DNA of 11,047 nt from Gammaproteobacteria bacterium (GTDB taxonomy: Bacteria > Pseudomonadota > Gammaproteobacteria > SZUA-229), in assembly GCA_016764035.1 (NCBI GenBank), contig JAESSQ010000139.1:1-11047 (forward strand), written 5' to 3'. The notes under the pieces were generated by a model. It was not told the origin of the DNA, did not search any database, and saw nothing but the letters and a program-made list of their open reading frames with translations. Positions 1-6,249 of the stretch are shown piece after piece (position 1 is the stretch's first letter; each line of letters opens with the position of its first letter). A program made the translations under genes and the position numbers.

Positions 1-2
1 CT

Positions 3-644
3 GATTTGGTACGCAATTTTTATGGCGTTTTAGCTGGGCTTTTTTTTGTAGCTTTTCTCGATATTAAAAATCAACCTCAGCTTTATCGACGAAAAGCTCT
101 ATTTGTTTTGTTTTCAATCGTTTTTTTCATGATTGGTGTGACGCCATTGTTAAAATTAAGCTGGCATTATATTGAGCGTCATAATGCTTTTCCTGTTGTT
201 GTGGGGTTTGATAGAAACTGGTCATCAAGTTTTGTACAGTTTAAACAGTCGGAGATTGTTGTTACCCCGACGTTTGATAAAAATAACTATACTTTTCATC
301 AGGTGCGATTTTACCCAGGCAAGTATCCAGGGTTTTCTATTGTTGAGCCAGAACCTGATTGGTCTAGCTACCGAAGTTTAAGATTCAGCATATATTCAAA
401 AAAGGCGTATCAGCTTACGTTGCGTATACATGACGATGCCCACAATTTAGAGTATGTCGATCGATTTAATAAGAAACTGTATATTCGCTCAGGTTTTAGT
501 GAGTTTATTATTTTATTGGATGAAGTTCGGCTTGGCCCGGAGTCAAGAGAATTGGATTTGGCGCATATCGCAGGGTTAGCGTTGTTTTCATCCGACCTAA
601 AAACACAGATGCAATTTGCTTTTAGCAATATATATCTTGAATAG
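3..644 (+). CDS. VanZ-like membrane protein with C-terminal carbohydrate-binding-like domain (5' end missing)
   Basis: The reading frame is open to the left edge, so the gene starts outside the window; the TTG at position 6 is an internal codon. The first visible codons read DLVRNFYGVLAG. The Asp, Asn and spaced Gly residues resemble the last conserved helix of VanZ-like proteins. A second strongly hydrophobic stretch follows at about residues 30-50 of the visible part (ALFVLFSIVFFMIGVTPLL). From about residue 60 the chain is soluble, rich in aromatic residues and beta-prone: it contains WSSYRSLRFSIYS, LTLRIHDDAHN and ends in FSNIYLE, a layout like galactose-binding or CBM11/CIA30-type beta-sandwich domains. 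VanZ-family genes are often found in polysaccharide loci, and here the gene lies just upstream of the initiating sugar transferase. Inference: an inner-membrane protein that presents a glycan-binding domain outside the cytoplasm. The VanZ assignment is moderate and the domain fold is tentative. Confidence 0.55.
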   Translation, partial: DLVRNFYGVLAGLFFVAFLDIKNQPQLYRRKALFVLFSIVFFMIGVTPLLKLSWHYIERHNAFPVVVGFDRNWSSSFVQFKQSEIVVTPTFDKNNYTFHQVRFYPGKYPGFSIVEPEPDWSSYRSLRFSIYSKKAYQLTLRIHDDAHNLEYVDRFNKKLYIRSGFSEFIILLDEVRLGPESRELDLAHIAGLALFSSDLKTQMQFAFSNIYLE

Positions 645-763
645 TCTATGGTTTTTCTTCTGCACTGGTTAATTTATAGATAAGTGCTAATATTCTGATT
701 CATGTATTTATCGAACGCTAGTTGACGAGACACTGTCCTGGCGAATTAACTTCAAAGGTATAT
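645..763 (+). promoter_or_regulatory. Gap upstream of the sugar transferase with a weak sigma-54-like element
   Basis: This gap separates the VanZ-like gene from the sugar transferase. It holds TGG at 649-651 and TGCA at 661-664, giving the invariant GG-N10-GC spacing of -24/-12 promoters (GG 650-651, GC 662-663). The rest of the -24 box (CAC) is not conserved. The element matters only because prsR, a sigma-54 activator, lies in the same locus. GG-N10-GC is expected by chance about once per 256 positions, so this is a weak candidate. No convincing terminator follows the VanZ-like gene. Confidence 0.25.
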
Positions 764-2194
764 TTGGTTGCCAACATGGGAACAGTAAAATTTTTTCGTC
801 ATTCCACAAAATTGTCCAGATATTACGTACCGACTGAGTTTGTTGTTCTGGCGGTAATTGAGTTTTTTATCCTGATATTCTCTCTTTATCTTGCATTTAT
901 TGTTCGTTTTTGGGGTAGTGACTGGCAGCTAATTGTTGGTGAGTTTATCCCCAAAGCCGTAGTTTTTGCTATTGTTTTACAGCTTAGCATGGTTGCTTTT
1001 GGGGTTTACCAGCGACAAATTGGACGGTTTCTTAACATGCTGGTATTGCGTATTGCCAGTGGATTGTTACTCGGAATGATTCCGTTAGGTGTTAGTTTTT
1101 ATTTCGTGCCGATGTTTTTTCTTGGGCGAGGCGCATTGTTATTGGCCGTATTGTTCAGTTTTTTATTGATTTCACTTGTCAGGTTATTTTTTAGAAAAGT
1201 GGTAAAAGAGAAAAACATGCGAACTCGCGTACTGGTCTTGGGCGCAGGTAAAAAGGCTGACCTAATACGAGAAGCGGTAAATGCAAAAGAGCTTGAAAGT
1301 TTAAATGTTGTTTTGTTCATTGCTATGCTGGGTGATGACGTACCAGTAGGTGGTGACGTCGCCACACTAGATAAACCATTGGTTGAGTTTGTGCAAGAGT
1401 TCGATGTTGATGAAATTGTCATAGCTGTCGATGATAGGCGTTTTAGAAACTTCCCGAACAAGGAGCTTATTGATTGTAAAATGAGCGGTATAAATATATT
1501 GGATCTGGTAACGTTTTTTGAAAGACGTGCAGGCAAAATTCGTCTTGATATGTTAAATCCGAGTTGGTTGTATCTCGCAGACGGTTTTCAGACCGGGACG
1601 GTACGTCGCATAGGTAAACGTATATTAGATATATTAGTGGTTTTGATGCTGTTGCCTGTGGCGCTTCCGTTTTCAATTCTTGTTAGTTTGGCAATATTAT
1701 TAGAGAGTGGTTTTCGTGGGCCTGTTTTATATAGTCAGGTACGCGTCAAGCAAGATGGTGAGCATTTTAATATCTATAAATTCCGCAGCATGGTGACGGA
1801 TGCTGAAAAAGATGGTGTTGCACGATGGGCGTCTAAAAATGATTCGCGTATCACAAAAGTGGGGGCAATCATTCGAAAGGGGCGCCTGGATGAATTACCG
1901 CAACTTTATAATGTTTTGAGTGGTGATATGAGCTTTGTTGGGCCGCGCCCAGAGCGCCCTGAATTTATAGAAAAATTATCAAAATCGATACCCTATTATG
2001 AAGAGCGTCACAGGGTAAAACCGGGGCTTACGGGCTGGGCCCAGGTATGTTATGCCTATGGCGACACAGAACAAGACAGTGTCGAAAAGCTACAATACGA
2101 TCTTTTTTATGTCAAAAATTACAACGTATTATTGGATTTGCTTATTCTTTTGCAAACTGCAGAAGTTGTCATGCTAGGTAAAGGTGCTCAGTAA
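764..2194 (+). CDS. XrtA-type polyprenyl-phosphate sugar-1-phosphate transferase (TIGR03013-like)
   Basis: The product transfers a sugar-1-phosphate from a nucleotide sugar to undecaprenyl phosphate at the inner membrane, the first step of exopolysaccharide repeat-unit assembly. Numbered from the longest start (TTG 722, 490 aa), the N-terminal half has four or five hydrophobic helices between about residues 41 and 152. A nucleotide-binding-like stretch follows (VLVLGAGKKADLI, near 170-182). The C-terminal third is a bacterial sugar transferase domain: KRILDILVVL near 299, KFRSM, the catalytic Asp-Glu pair in RLDELPQ (D390, E391), GDMSFVGPRPERPEF, RVKPGLTGWAQV and the terminal YDLFYVKNY. The last block and length fit the XrtA/PEP-CTERM subfamily. 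The start is uncertain. TTG 764 has AAAGG at 754-758 with a 5-base spacer. ATG 776 is the usual kind of start but lacks a well-placed ribosome site, and TTG 722 has none. The family call is firm; the sugar donor cannot be read from sequence. Confidence 0.9.
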   Translation: MVANMGTVKFFRHSTKLSRYYVPTEFVVLAVIEFFILIFSLYLAFIVRFWGSDWQLIVGEFIPKAVVFAIVLQLSMVAFGVYQRQIGRFLNMLVLRIASGLLLGMIPLGVSFYFVPMFFLGRGALLLAVLFSFLLISLVRLFFRKVVKEKNMRTRVLVLGAGKKADLIREAVNAKELESLNVVLFIAMLGDDVPVGGDVATLDKPLVEFVQEFDVDEIVIAVDDRRFRNFPNKELIDCKMSGINILDLVTFFERRAGKIRLDMLNPSWLYLADGFQTGTVRRIGKRILDILVVLMLLPVALPFSILVSLAILLESGFRGPVLYSQVRVKQDGEHFNIYKFRSMVTDAEKDGVARWASKNDSRITKVGAIIRKGRLDELPQLYNVLSGDMSFVGPRPERPEFIEKLSKSIPYYEERHRVKPGLTGWAQVCYAYGDTEQDSVEKLQYDLFYVKNYNVLLDLLILLQTAEVVMLGKGAQ

Positions 2195-2462
2195 ATATTG
2201 CGTGTGATGTTCACTGCCATGGTGAATAAGTGAGATTGCTGTCTATCAAAGATCTTCACAAGCCTTTATAAGTTAATAAAGGTACATATAACTACCTCAA
2301 TAGACCGATTCTATTGTTGATATACAATGTTCGATTGTGACGCTTCATTAATTGTTCTCTTCATCTGTTGTTAGTGGTTAAGCTCGCCTCTACTAAGTAG
2401 CAGGCTTCTACCTAAATAGTGCTAAAAATTATTGATGTTGAGACTTGTGAGAACCTAAGAAT
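2195..2462 (+). promoter_or_regulatory. 268-base gap upstream of prsK with small inverted repeats
   Basis: There is no credible gene in this gap. It contains TTCAC/GTGAA arms at 2210-2214 and 2222-2226 just after the sugar transferase stop. A 7-base stem lies at CCTTTAT 2263-2269 and ATAAAGG 2276-2282 with a 6-base loop, and an 11-base palindrome CTACTAAGTAG at 2390-2400. None of the stems is followed by a T-run, so none is a clear intrinsic terminator. A -10-like TACAAT lies at 2323-2328 without a good -35. The length suggests that prsK has its own promoter rather than relying on read-through. Confidence 0.3.
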
Positions 2463-4538
2463 ATGAATGTTGGTTTATATAGTTATTTGGGTGCAGGTAT
2501 CGCGTATAGTTTTTTTGCAGCGTTGTTGCTTTTTAGTTGGCGAGAAAGTCTTCAGGGAAAACTGCTATTTATTGCTGTATTTATTAATGCATGTTGGTCG
2601 CTGATAGCTGCACAGATTGCCCTTCACGATGAGTCGTATCTATTACCCTATTTATCTTTTGAGATTTTTCGTTATATAGCCTGGTATGTTTTTTTACTTA
2701 AGTTATTTGATGTGGCCTCGTTAAATAACCAATCAAGGAGTACTAAGAAGAACGACAGTTATCAAATGTTTATTCATTGGGCGCTGCCTTTAAGTGTAGG
2801 GTTTGCTCTTTTGTTATTGTTAAACGAAGTAATCGCCGGTGTTTTTTCGTTACCGGGTCAATATACTTTAGGTGTTGCAGGGAATGTTCTTCTTGCTCTA
2901 ATTGGAATAGCTATAGTCGAACAGCTCTATCGAAATACCGCCGCACACTACCGTTGGGCCATTAAATATTTGTTTCTAGGCATTGGCGGTATGTTTGCTT
3001 TTGATTTTTATCTATACGCGGATGCATTGTTGTTTAGAAGTGTTGATCAAAATGTGTGGACTGCACGAGGTATTGTGCACATTGTAGCAATACCGCTTCT
3101 GGCAATTTCTTCTGTGCGAAATAAAAACTGGTCGCTAAATATTTTTGTTTCTCGGGATGTTGTATTGAATACGACAGCCATCTTGATTGGTGGACTTTAT
3201 CTGTTGGCGATGGCTGGTGCAGGCTATTACTTAAGAGAGTTTGGTGGTGATTGGGGCCATATTGGTCAGGTGATGCTTTTAGCGCTAGCCGTCGTTTTTT
3301 TATTTGCTATTGCTACTTCTTCGCAGGTCCGTGCGAAAGCTAGAGTTTTTCTAGTTAAGAATTTTTATAAAAACAGATATGATTATCGCATCGAATGGTT
3401 AAGGTTAACTGATGACTTAAATGAAAACATACAGCATAAAAATTATAATCTTACAGCAATCGAGGCTATAGCCCATATTGTAGATGCACGAGCAGGGTTA
3501 CTATGGTTACGTGACAAAGGAGGCGGGTATGAAAATGTTTACACCTTGCAGTGTAAGCGTGCAGATTATCTGATTGATAATGATTCTTCCCTTGTTTCTT
3601 TTCTAGAACAGAAACGGTTTGTAATAAACTTGAGGGAATTAGAAAGCCATGCTGGCGAATATAATGGTTTAATTCTACCAGGCTGGATGACGATGGATGA
3701 ATCGCTATGGTTAATCATTCCGTTGCATGGGGAGGATGTGCTGCAAGGATTTATAGTGTTAGCAAACCCACTCGTGGAACGCTCTATTAACTGGGAAGAT
3801 AGAGACCTGTTAAAAACAGCGGCAAAACAAATCACCAGTTATTTAACGGCTTTGCGGATATCGTCAGAATTGGCTGAAGCGAAACAATTTGAAGTGTTCA
3901 CGCGTCTTTCTGCTTATATGGTGCATGATTTAAAGAATATTGCAGCAGAACTTGAATTGATAGCGATAAATGCTAAAAAACATGCGAATAATCCAGAATT
4001 TATAAATGATGCTTTTGCTACCGCTGAACACGCCGCTGGTGATATTAATCGTTTGTTGGTGCAGTTAAGAAACAGGCGTGCGAATACCGAAAAAAAGGTA
4101 AGGGTCAATCTTGTTACTCTTATTGCAGAAGTTGTTGCTACGAAGCAGCACATAAAACCGTCGCCGCAATTAAAAGTCCTTACCGATTCAAGTATGGCAT
4201 TGCTAGAAAAAAAGCGATTCACTAATGTTCTTGCGCACTTAATAGAAAATGCTCAGCAAGCTACGCAAGAAAATGGTGAAATTACAATAGCTTTATCAGT
4301 AAATAAAAAAATGCATCTTGTCGAAATACAAGATACTGGCCATGGTATGAGCGATGATTTCATTCGTAATCGTTTGTTTACGCCGTTTGATACGACGAAA
4401 GGTAATGCCGGTATGGGTATTGGTATGTATGAAAGTCGAGAATTTATTCGACATCTGGGCGGTGATATTTCTGTGAAAAGCAAACCTGAAAAAGGGACAA
4501 TAATTATCCTTCAGGTGCCTGCAGATTCGCCTCAATAG
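2463..4538 (+). CDS. prsK: XrtA/PEP-CTERM system membrane histidine kinase PrsK
   Basis: PrsK is the sensor kinase partnered with PrsR in bacteria with the exosortase A system. The first 290 or so residues form about nine hydrophobic helices with short loops, so sensing is probably in or near the membrane. A GAF-like domain spans roughly residues 315-455. The kinase core follows. The H-box reads YMVHDLKN, with the phospho-accepting His at residue 488. The N-box is LIENAQQAT near 592, the G1 box DTGHGM near 626, and the ATP-lid motif GMGIGMYESRE near 650. HDLKN in place of the common HELRN is typical of PrsK. At 691 aa it is full length and intact. The ATG at 2463 opens directly into the first helix; the ribosome site before it is weak. 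prsR follows 79 bases downstream, as is usual for this pair. The signal sensed is unknown. Confidence 0.93.
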   Translation: MNVGLYSYLGAGIAYSFFAALLLFSWRESLQGKLLFIAVFINACWSLIAAQIALHDESYLLPYLSFEIFRYIAWYVFLLKLFDVASLNNQSRSTKKNDSYQMFIHWALPLSVGFALLLLLNEVIAGVFSLPGQYTLGVAGNVLLALIGIAIVEQLYRNTAAHYRWAIKYLFLGIGGMFAFDFYLYADALLFRSVDQNVWTARGIVHIVAIPLLAISSVRNKNWSLNIFVSRDVVLNTTAILIGGLYLLAMAGAGYYLREFGGDWGHIGQVMLLALAVVFLFAIATSSQVRAKARVFLVKNFYKNRYDYRIEWLRLTDDLNENIQHKNYNLTAIEAIAHIVDARAGLLWLRDKGGGYENVYTLQCKRADYLIDNDSSLVSFLEQKRFVINLRELESHAGEYNGLILPGWMTMDESLWLIIPLHGEDVLQGFIVLANPLVERSINWEDRDLLKTAAKQITSYLTALRISSELAEAKQFEVFTRLSAYMVHDLKNIAAELELIAINAKKHANNPEFINDAFATAEHAAGDINRLLVQLRNRRANTEKKVRVNLVTLIAEVVATKQHIKPSPQLKVLTDSSMALLEKKRFTNVLAHLIENAQQATQENGEITIALSVNKKMHLVEIQDTGHGMSDDFIRNRLFTPFDTTKGNAGMGIGMYESREFIRHLGGDISVKSKPEKGTIIILQVPADSPQ

Positions 4539-4617
4539 CGTGAGATGCTAGATGATTTTTATAATAGGTTCTAGCATTTTATATAAATTTAACGATATGG
4601 GATTTTAATATTTAATT
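4539..4617 (+). promoter_or_regulatory. prsK-prsR gap: perfect -10 hexamer inside an inverted repeat
   Basis: The arms ATGCTAGA (4545-4552) and TCTAGCAT (4570-4577) are perfectly complementary over 8 bases, with a 17-base centre. The centre contains TATAAT at 4560-4565, an exact -10 hexamer, but no good -35 lies 17 bases upstream. As RNA the repeat could form a weak hairpin followed by a short T-rich stretch. As DNA it could be an operator flanking a prsR promoter. Which of these applies cannot be decided from the sequence. Confidence 0.35.
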
Positions 4618-5985
4618 ATGGTGGAAAACACATTAAAACCGCTGTTAGTTGTCGAAGACAATCCAGGGCTACAGAAACAGCTGAAGTGGTCATTTGAAGG
4701 GTATGAAGTCTATATTGCAGGAGATCGCGTTTCTGCAACTACTCTGCTGAAACAGCACTATATGCCGGTTGTAACGTTAGATTTAGGATTACCACCGGAT
4801 CCTGCGAATGCCAGTGAGGGTCTTGCTGCACTAACAGAAATTTTAAAAATTGCACCGCATACAAAAATAATCGTAGTGACGGGCAATGATGACCAAGCAA
4901 ATGCTTTAAAAGCTATTTCACAAGGAGCGTATGATTTTTATCAGAAACCCATTGACCCTGATGTTCTCGGTCTGATAGTTGATCGTGCCTATCAGCTATA
5001 TGAGCTTGAAGAGCAGAATAGACGCCTGGCAGCAGTGGATGGTGCTTCGCCATTGGATGGTGTTATTGGTAGCAGTCAAGCAATTTTAGCGGCATGTAGA
5101 TTGATAGAAAAAGTAGGTCCTACAGATGCGACGTCACTGGTTTTAGGAGAGAGTGGAACAGGTAAAGAATTGTTTGCTAATGCCCTGCATCAACTAAGCC
5201 CACGAAAAGATAAGCCTTTTGTGGCACTAAACTGTGCCGCTATTCCCGATAATTTACTGGAAAGTGAGCTATTCGGATACGAAAAAGGCGCCTTCACAGG
5301 CGCTGTAAAAAAGACGATAGGTAAGATTGAGACAGCTAAAGGCGGAACACTTTTTTTAGATGAGATTGGTGACATGCCAATTGCCTTACAGGCTAAAATG
5401 CTGCGTTTTTTACAGGAGCGAGTGATAGAGCGCCTAGGCGGTCGTAGTGCTATAGATGTAGACGTTAGGATTATATGTGCCACACATTGTAATCTTAAAG
5501 ATATGATAAGTGAAAAAACTTTTCGTGAAGATTTATATTATCGAATCAGTGAAATCGTTATAGATATTCCAGCTTTGCGTGATCGAGAAGGCGATAAAGC
5601 TTTATTAGCACAAGTGTTTTTGGAACGTTATAGTAAGGCAAACGGCCGTAGTTTTCGTGGTTTTACAGACGCCGCGCGTGCAGAAATCGAAGCTTATAAA
5701 TGGCCGGGTAATGTGCGTGAATTAGAAAATCGCGTTAAACGCGCGGTTGTGCTTGCTGAAGGTAAACGAATTACTGAGCTTGACTTGGGCTTTGTTGCTG
5801 ATGAAGATCATATGCAAACGTTGGACTTGCGCGAAGCGCGTGAGCAAGTGGAGCGTGAGGTTATTCAGCGGGCATTATCTATTTACAATAATAATGTTAC
5901 CCATGCGGCTGAAGCAATGGGCATCAGTCGACCCTCTTTATACAGTTTAATTAAGAAGTTGGGTATGCCAGAGCCAGGAAAATAA
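4618..5985 (+). CDS. prsR: XrtA/PEP-CTERM system sigma-54-dependent response regulator PrsR
   Basis: PrsR is an NtrC-family activator, phosphorylated by PrsK, that turns on sigma-54 promoters of exopolysaccharide and PEP-CTERM genes. Three domains are visible in 455 aa. The receiver domain (about 1-125) has acidic residues at E13/D14, the phospho-acceptor D55 in TLDLGLP, and K in YQKPIDP. The AAA+ domain has Walker A GESGTGKE at 177-184, an intact GAFTGA loop at 224-229 for sigma-54 contact, Walker B GGTLFLDE at 242-249, and FREDLYYRI. A C-terminal Fis-type helix-turn-helix includes AAEAMGISRPSLYSLIKKLG. Every catalytic element is present, so it should work as a true sigma-54 activator. The ATG at 4618 gives a normal receiver N-terminus, though its ribosome site is poor; GTG 4621 is an alternative. 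A long gap follows, so the downstream operon probably has its own promoter. Confidence 0.95.
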   Translation: MVENTLKPLLVVEDNPGLQKQLKWSFEGYEVYIAGDRVSATTLLKQHYMPVVTLDLGLPPDPANASEGLAALTEILKIAPHTKIIVVTGNDDQANALKAISQGAYDFYQKPIDPDVLGLIVDRAYQLYELEEQNRRLAAVDGASPLDGVIGSSQAILAACRLIEKVGPTDATSLVLGESGTGKELFANALHQLSPRKDKPFVALNCAAIPDNLLESELFGYEKGAFTGAVKKTIGKIETAKGGTLFLDEIGDMPIALQAKMLRFLQERVIERLGGRSAIDVDVRIICATHCNLKDMISEKTFREDLYYRISEIVIDIPALRDREGDKALLAQVFLERYSKANGRSFRGFTDAARAEIEAYKWPGNVRELENRVKRAVVLAEGKRITELDLGFVADEDHMQTLDLREAREQVEREVIQRALSIYNNNVTHAAEAMGISRPSLYSLIKKLGMPEPGK

Positions 5986-5990
5986 ATTTA

Positions 5991-6019
5991 TTGACAGCAT
6001 CTACTATAAATTTTATGGT
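5991..6019 (+). promoter_or_regulatory. Candidate sigma-70 promoter of the chain-length/kinase/deacetylase operon
   Basis: A perfect -35 TTGACA (5991-5996) lies 17 bases from TATGGT (6014-6019), a 4-of-6 match to the -10 consensus. It begins six bases after the prsR stop and would give a leader of about 220 bases. Overlapping it is a sigma-54-like GG-N10-GC pattern (GG 6017-6018, GC 6029-6030) with only a partial -24/-12 match. Confidence 0.45.
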
Positions 6020-6249
6020 TATTGGTTGGCTTATATAAAAATCATCTAAATGTATTGATGAACGCTACGTTAACGGTATCGTTTAGTTGTTACCGCAATA
6101 CGCATAAAAGCAGTATTTTCGTAGATATAAACTAAAATACCACTTATGTTTAAGTTAGTACTTACTAACTTAAGTTCAGGTTGGGTTATTAAAAAATGAG
6201 GTGCCACTGCCTTTTTTCAGTGGTCGAATTTATTTAGAGTGATGAAGGT
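6020..6249 (+). promoter_or_regulatory. Structured leader of the chain-length operon
   Basis: Three inverted repeats are stacked between the candidate promoter and the ATG at 6250. The first has GTATTTT (6113-6119) pairing with AAAATAC (6134-6140); the same left arm can instead pair over 5 bases with AATAC at 6097-6101, so two exclusive folds are possible. The second is a palindrome with perfect 11-base arms (6150-6160 and 6163-6173). The third has CCACTG (6204-6209) and CAGTGG (6218-6223) around an 8-base loop holding six T. A 13-codon open frame, 6196-6237, covers the last hairpin. No ops/JUMPstart motif is seen. Together these suggest regulation at the DNA or RNA level. Confidence 0.4.
6150..6173. 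repeat. Perfect 11-base-arm palindrome
   Basis: TTAAGTTAGTA (6150-6160), a 2-base centre CT, then TACTAACTTAA (6163-6173), the exact reverse complement. It lies 76 bases before the start of the chain-length gene. The size and symmetry suit a dimeric regulator, and a PrsR enhancer site is one possibility. As RNA it would form a 10-pair stem with a 4-base loop. Confidence 0.6.

Noticed and set aside
1099..1536. 145-codon minus-strand open frame inside the sugar transferase
   Set aside because: It lies opposite a well-supported gene; the translation is Ser/Thr/Asn-rich without any domain, as expected of an antisense shadow.
2204..2214. GTGA-TGT-TCAC symmetry, possible CRP site
   Set aside because: The spacer is 3 bases instead of the 6 needed for a CRP site, and it sits right after a stop codon far from prsK.
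2207..2233. Short open frame MFTAMVNK upstream of prsK
   Set aside because: It has no ribosome site and lies 230 bases from prsK.
3914..4222. Minus-strand open frame opposite the PrsK kinase core
   Set aside because: It is antisense to the conserved H-box region and shows no recognisable features or ribosome site.
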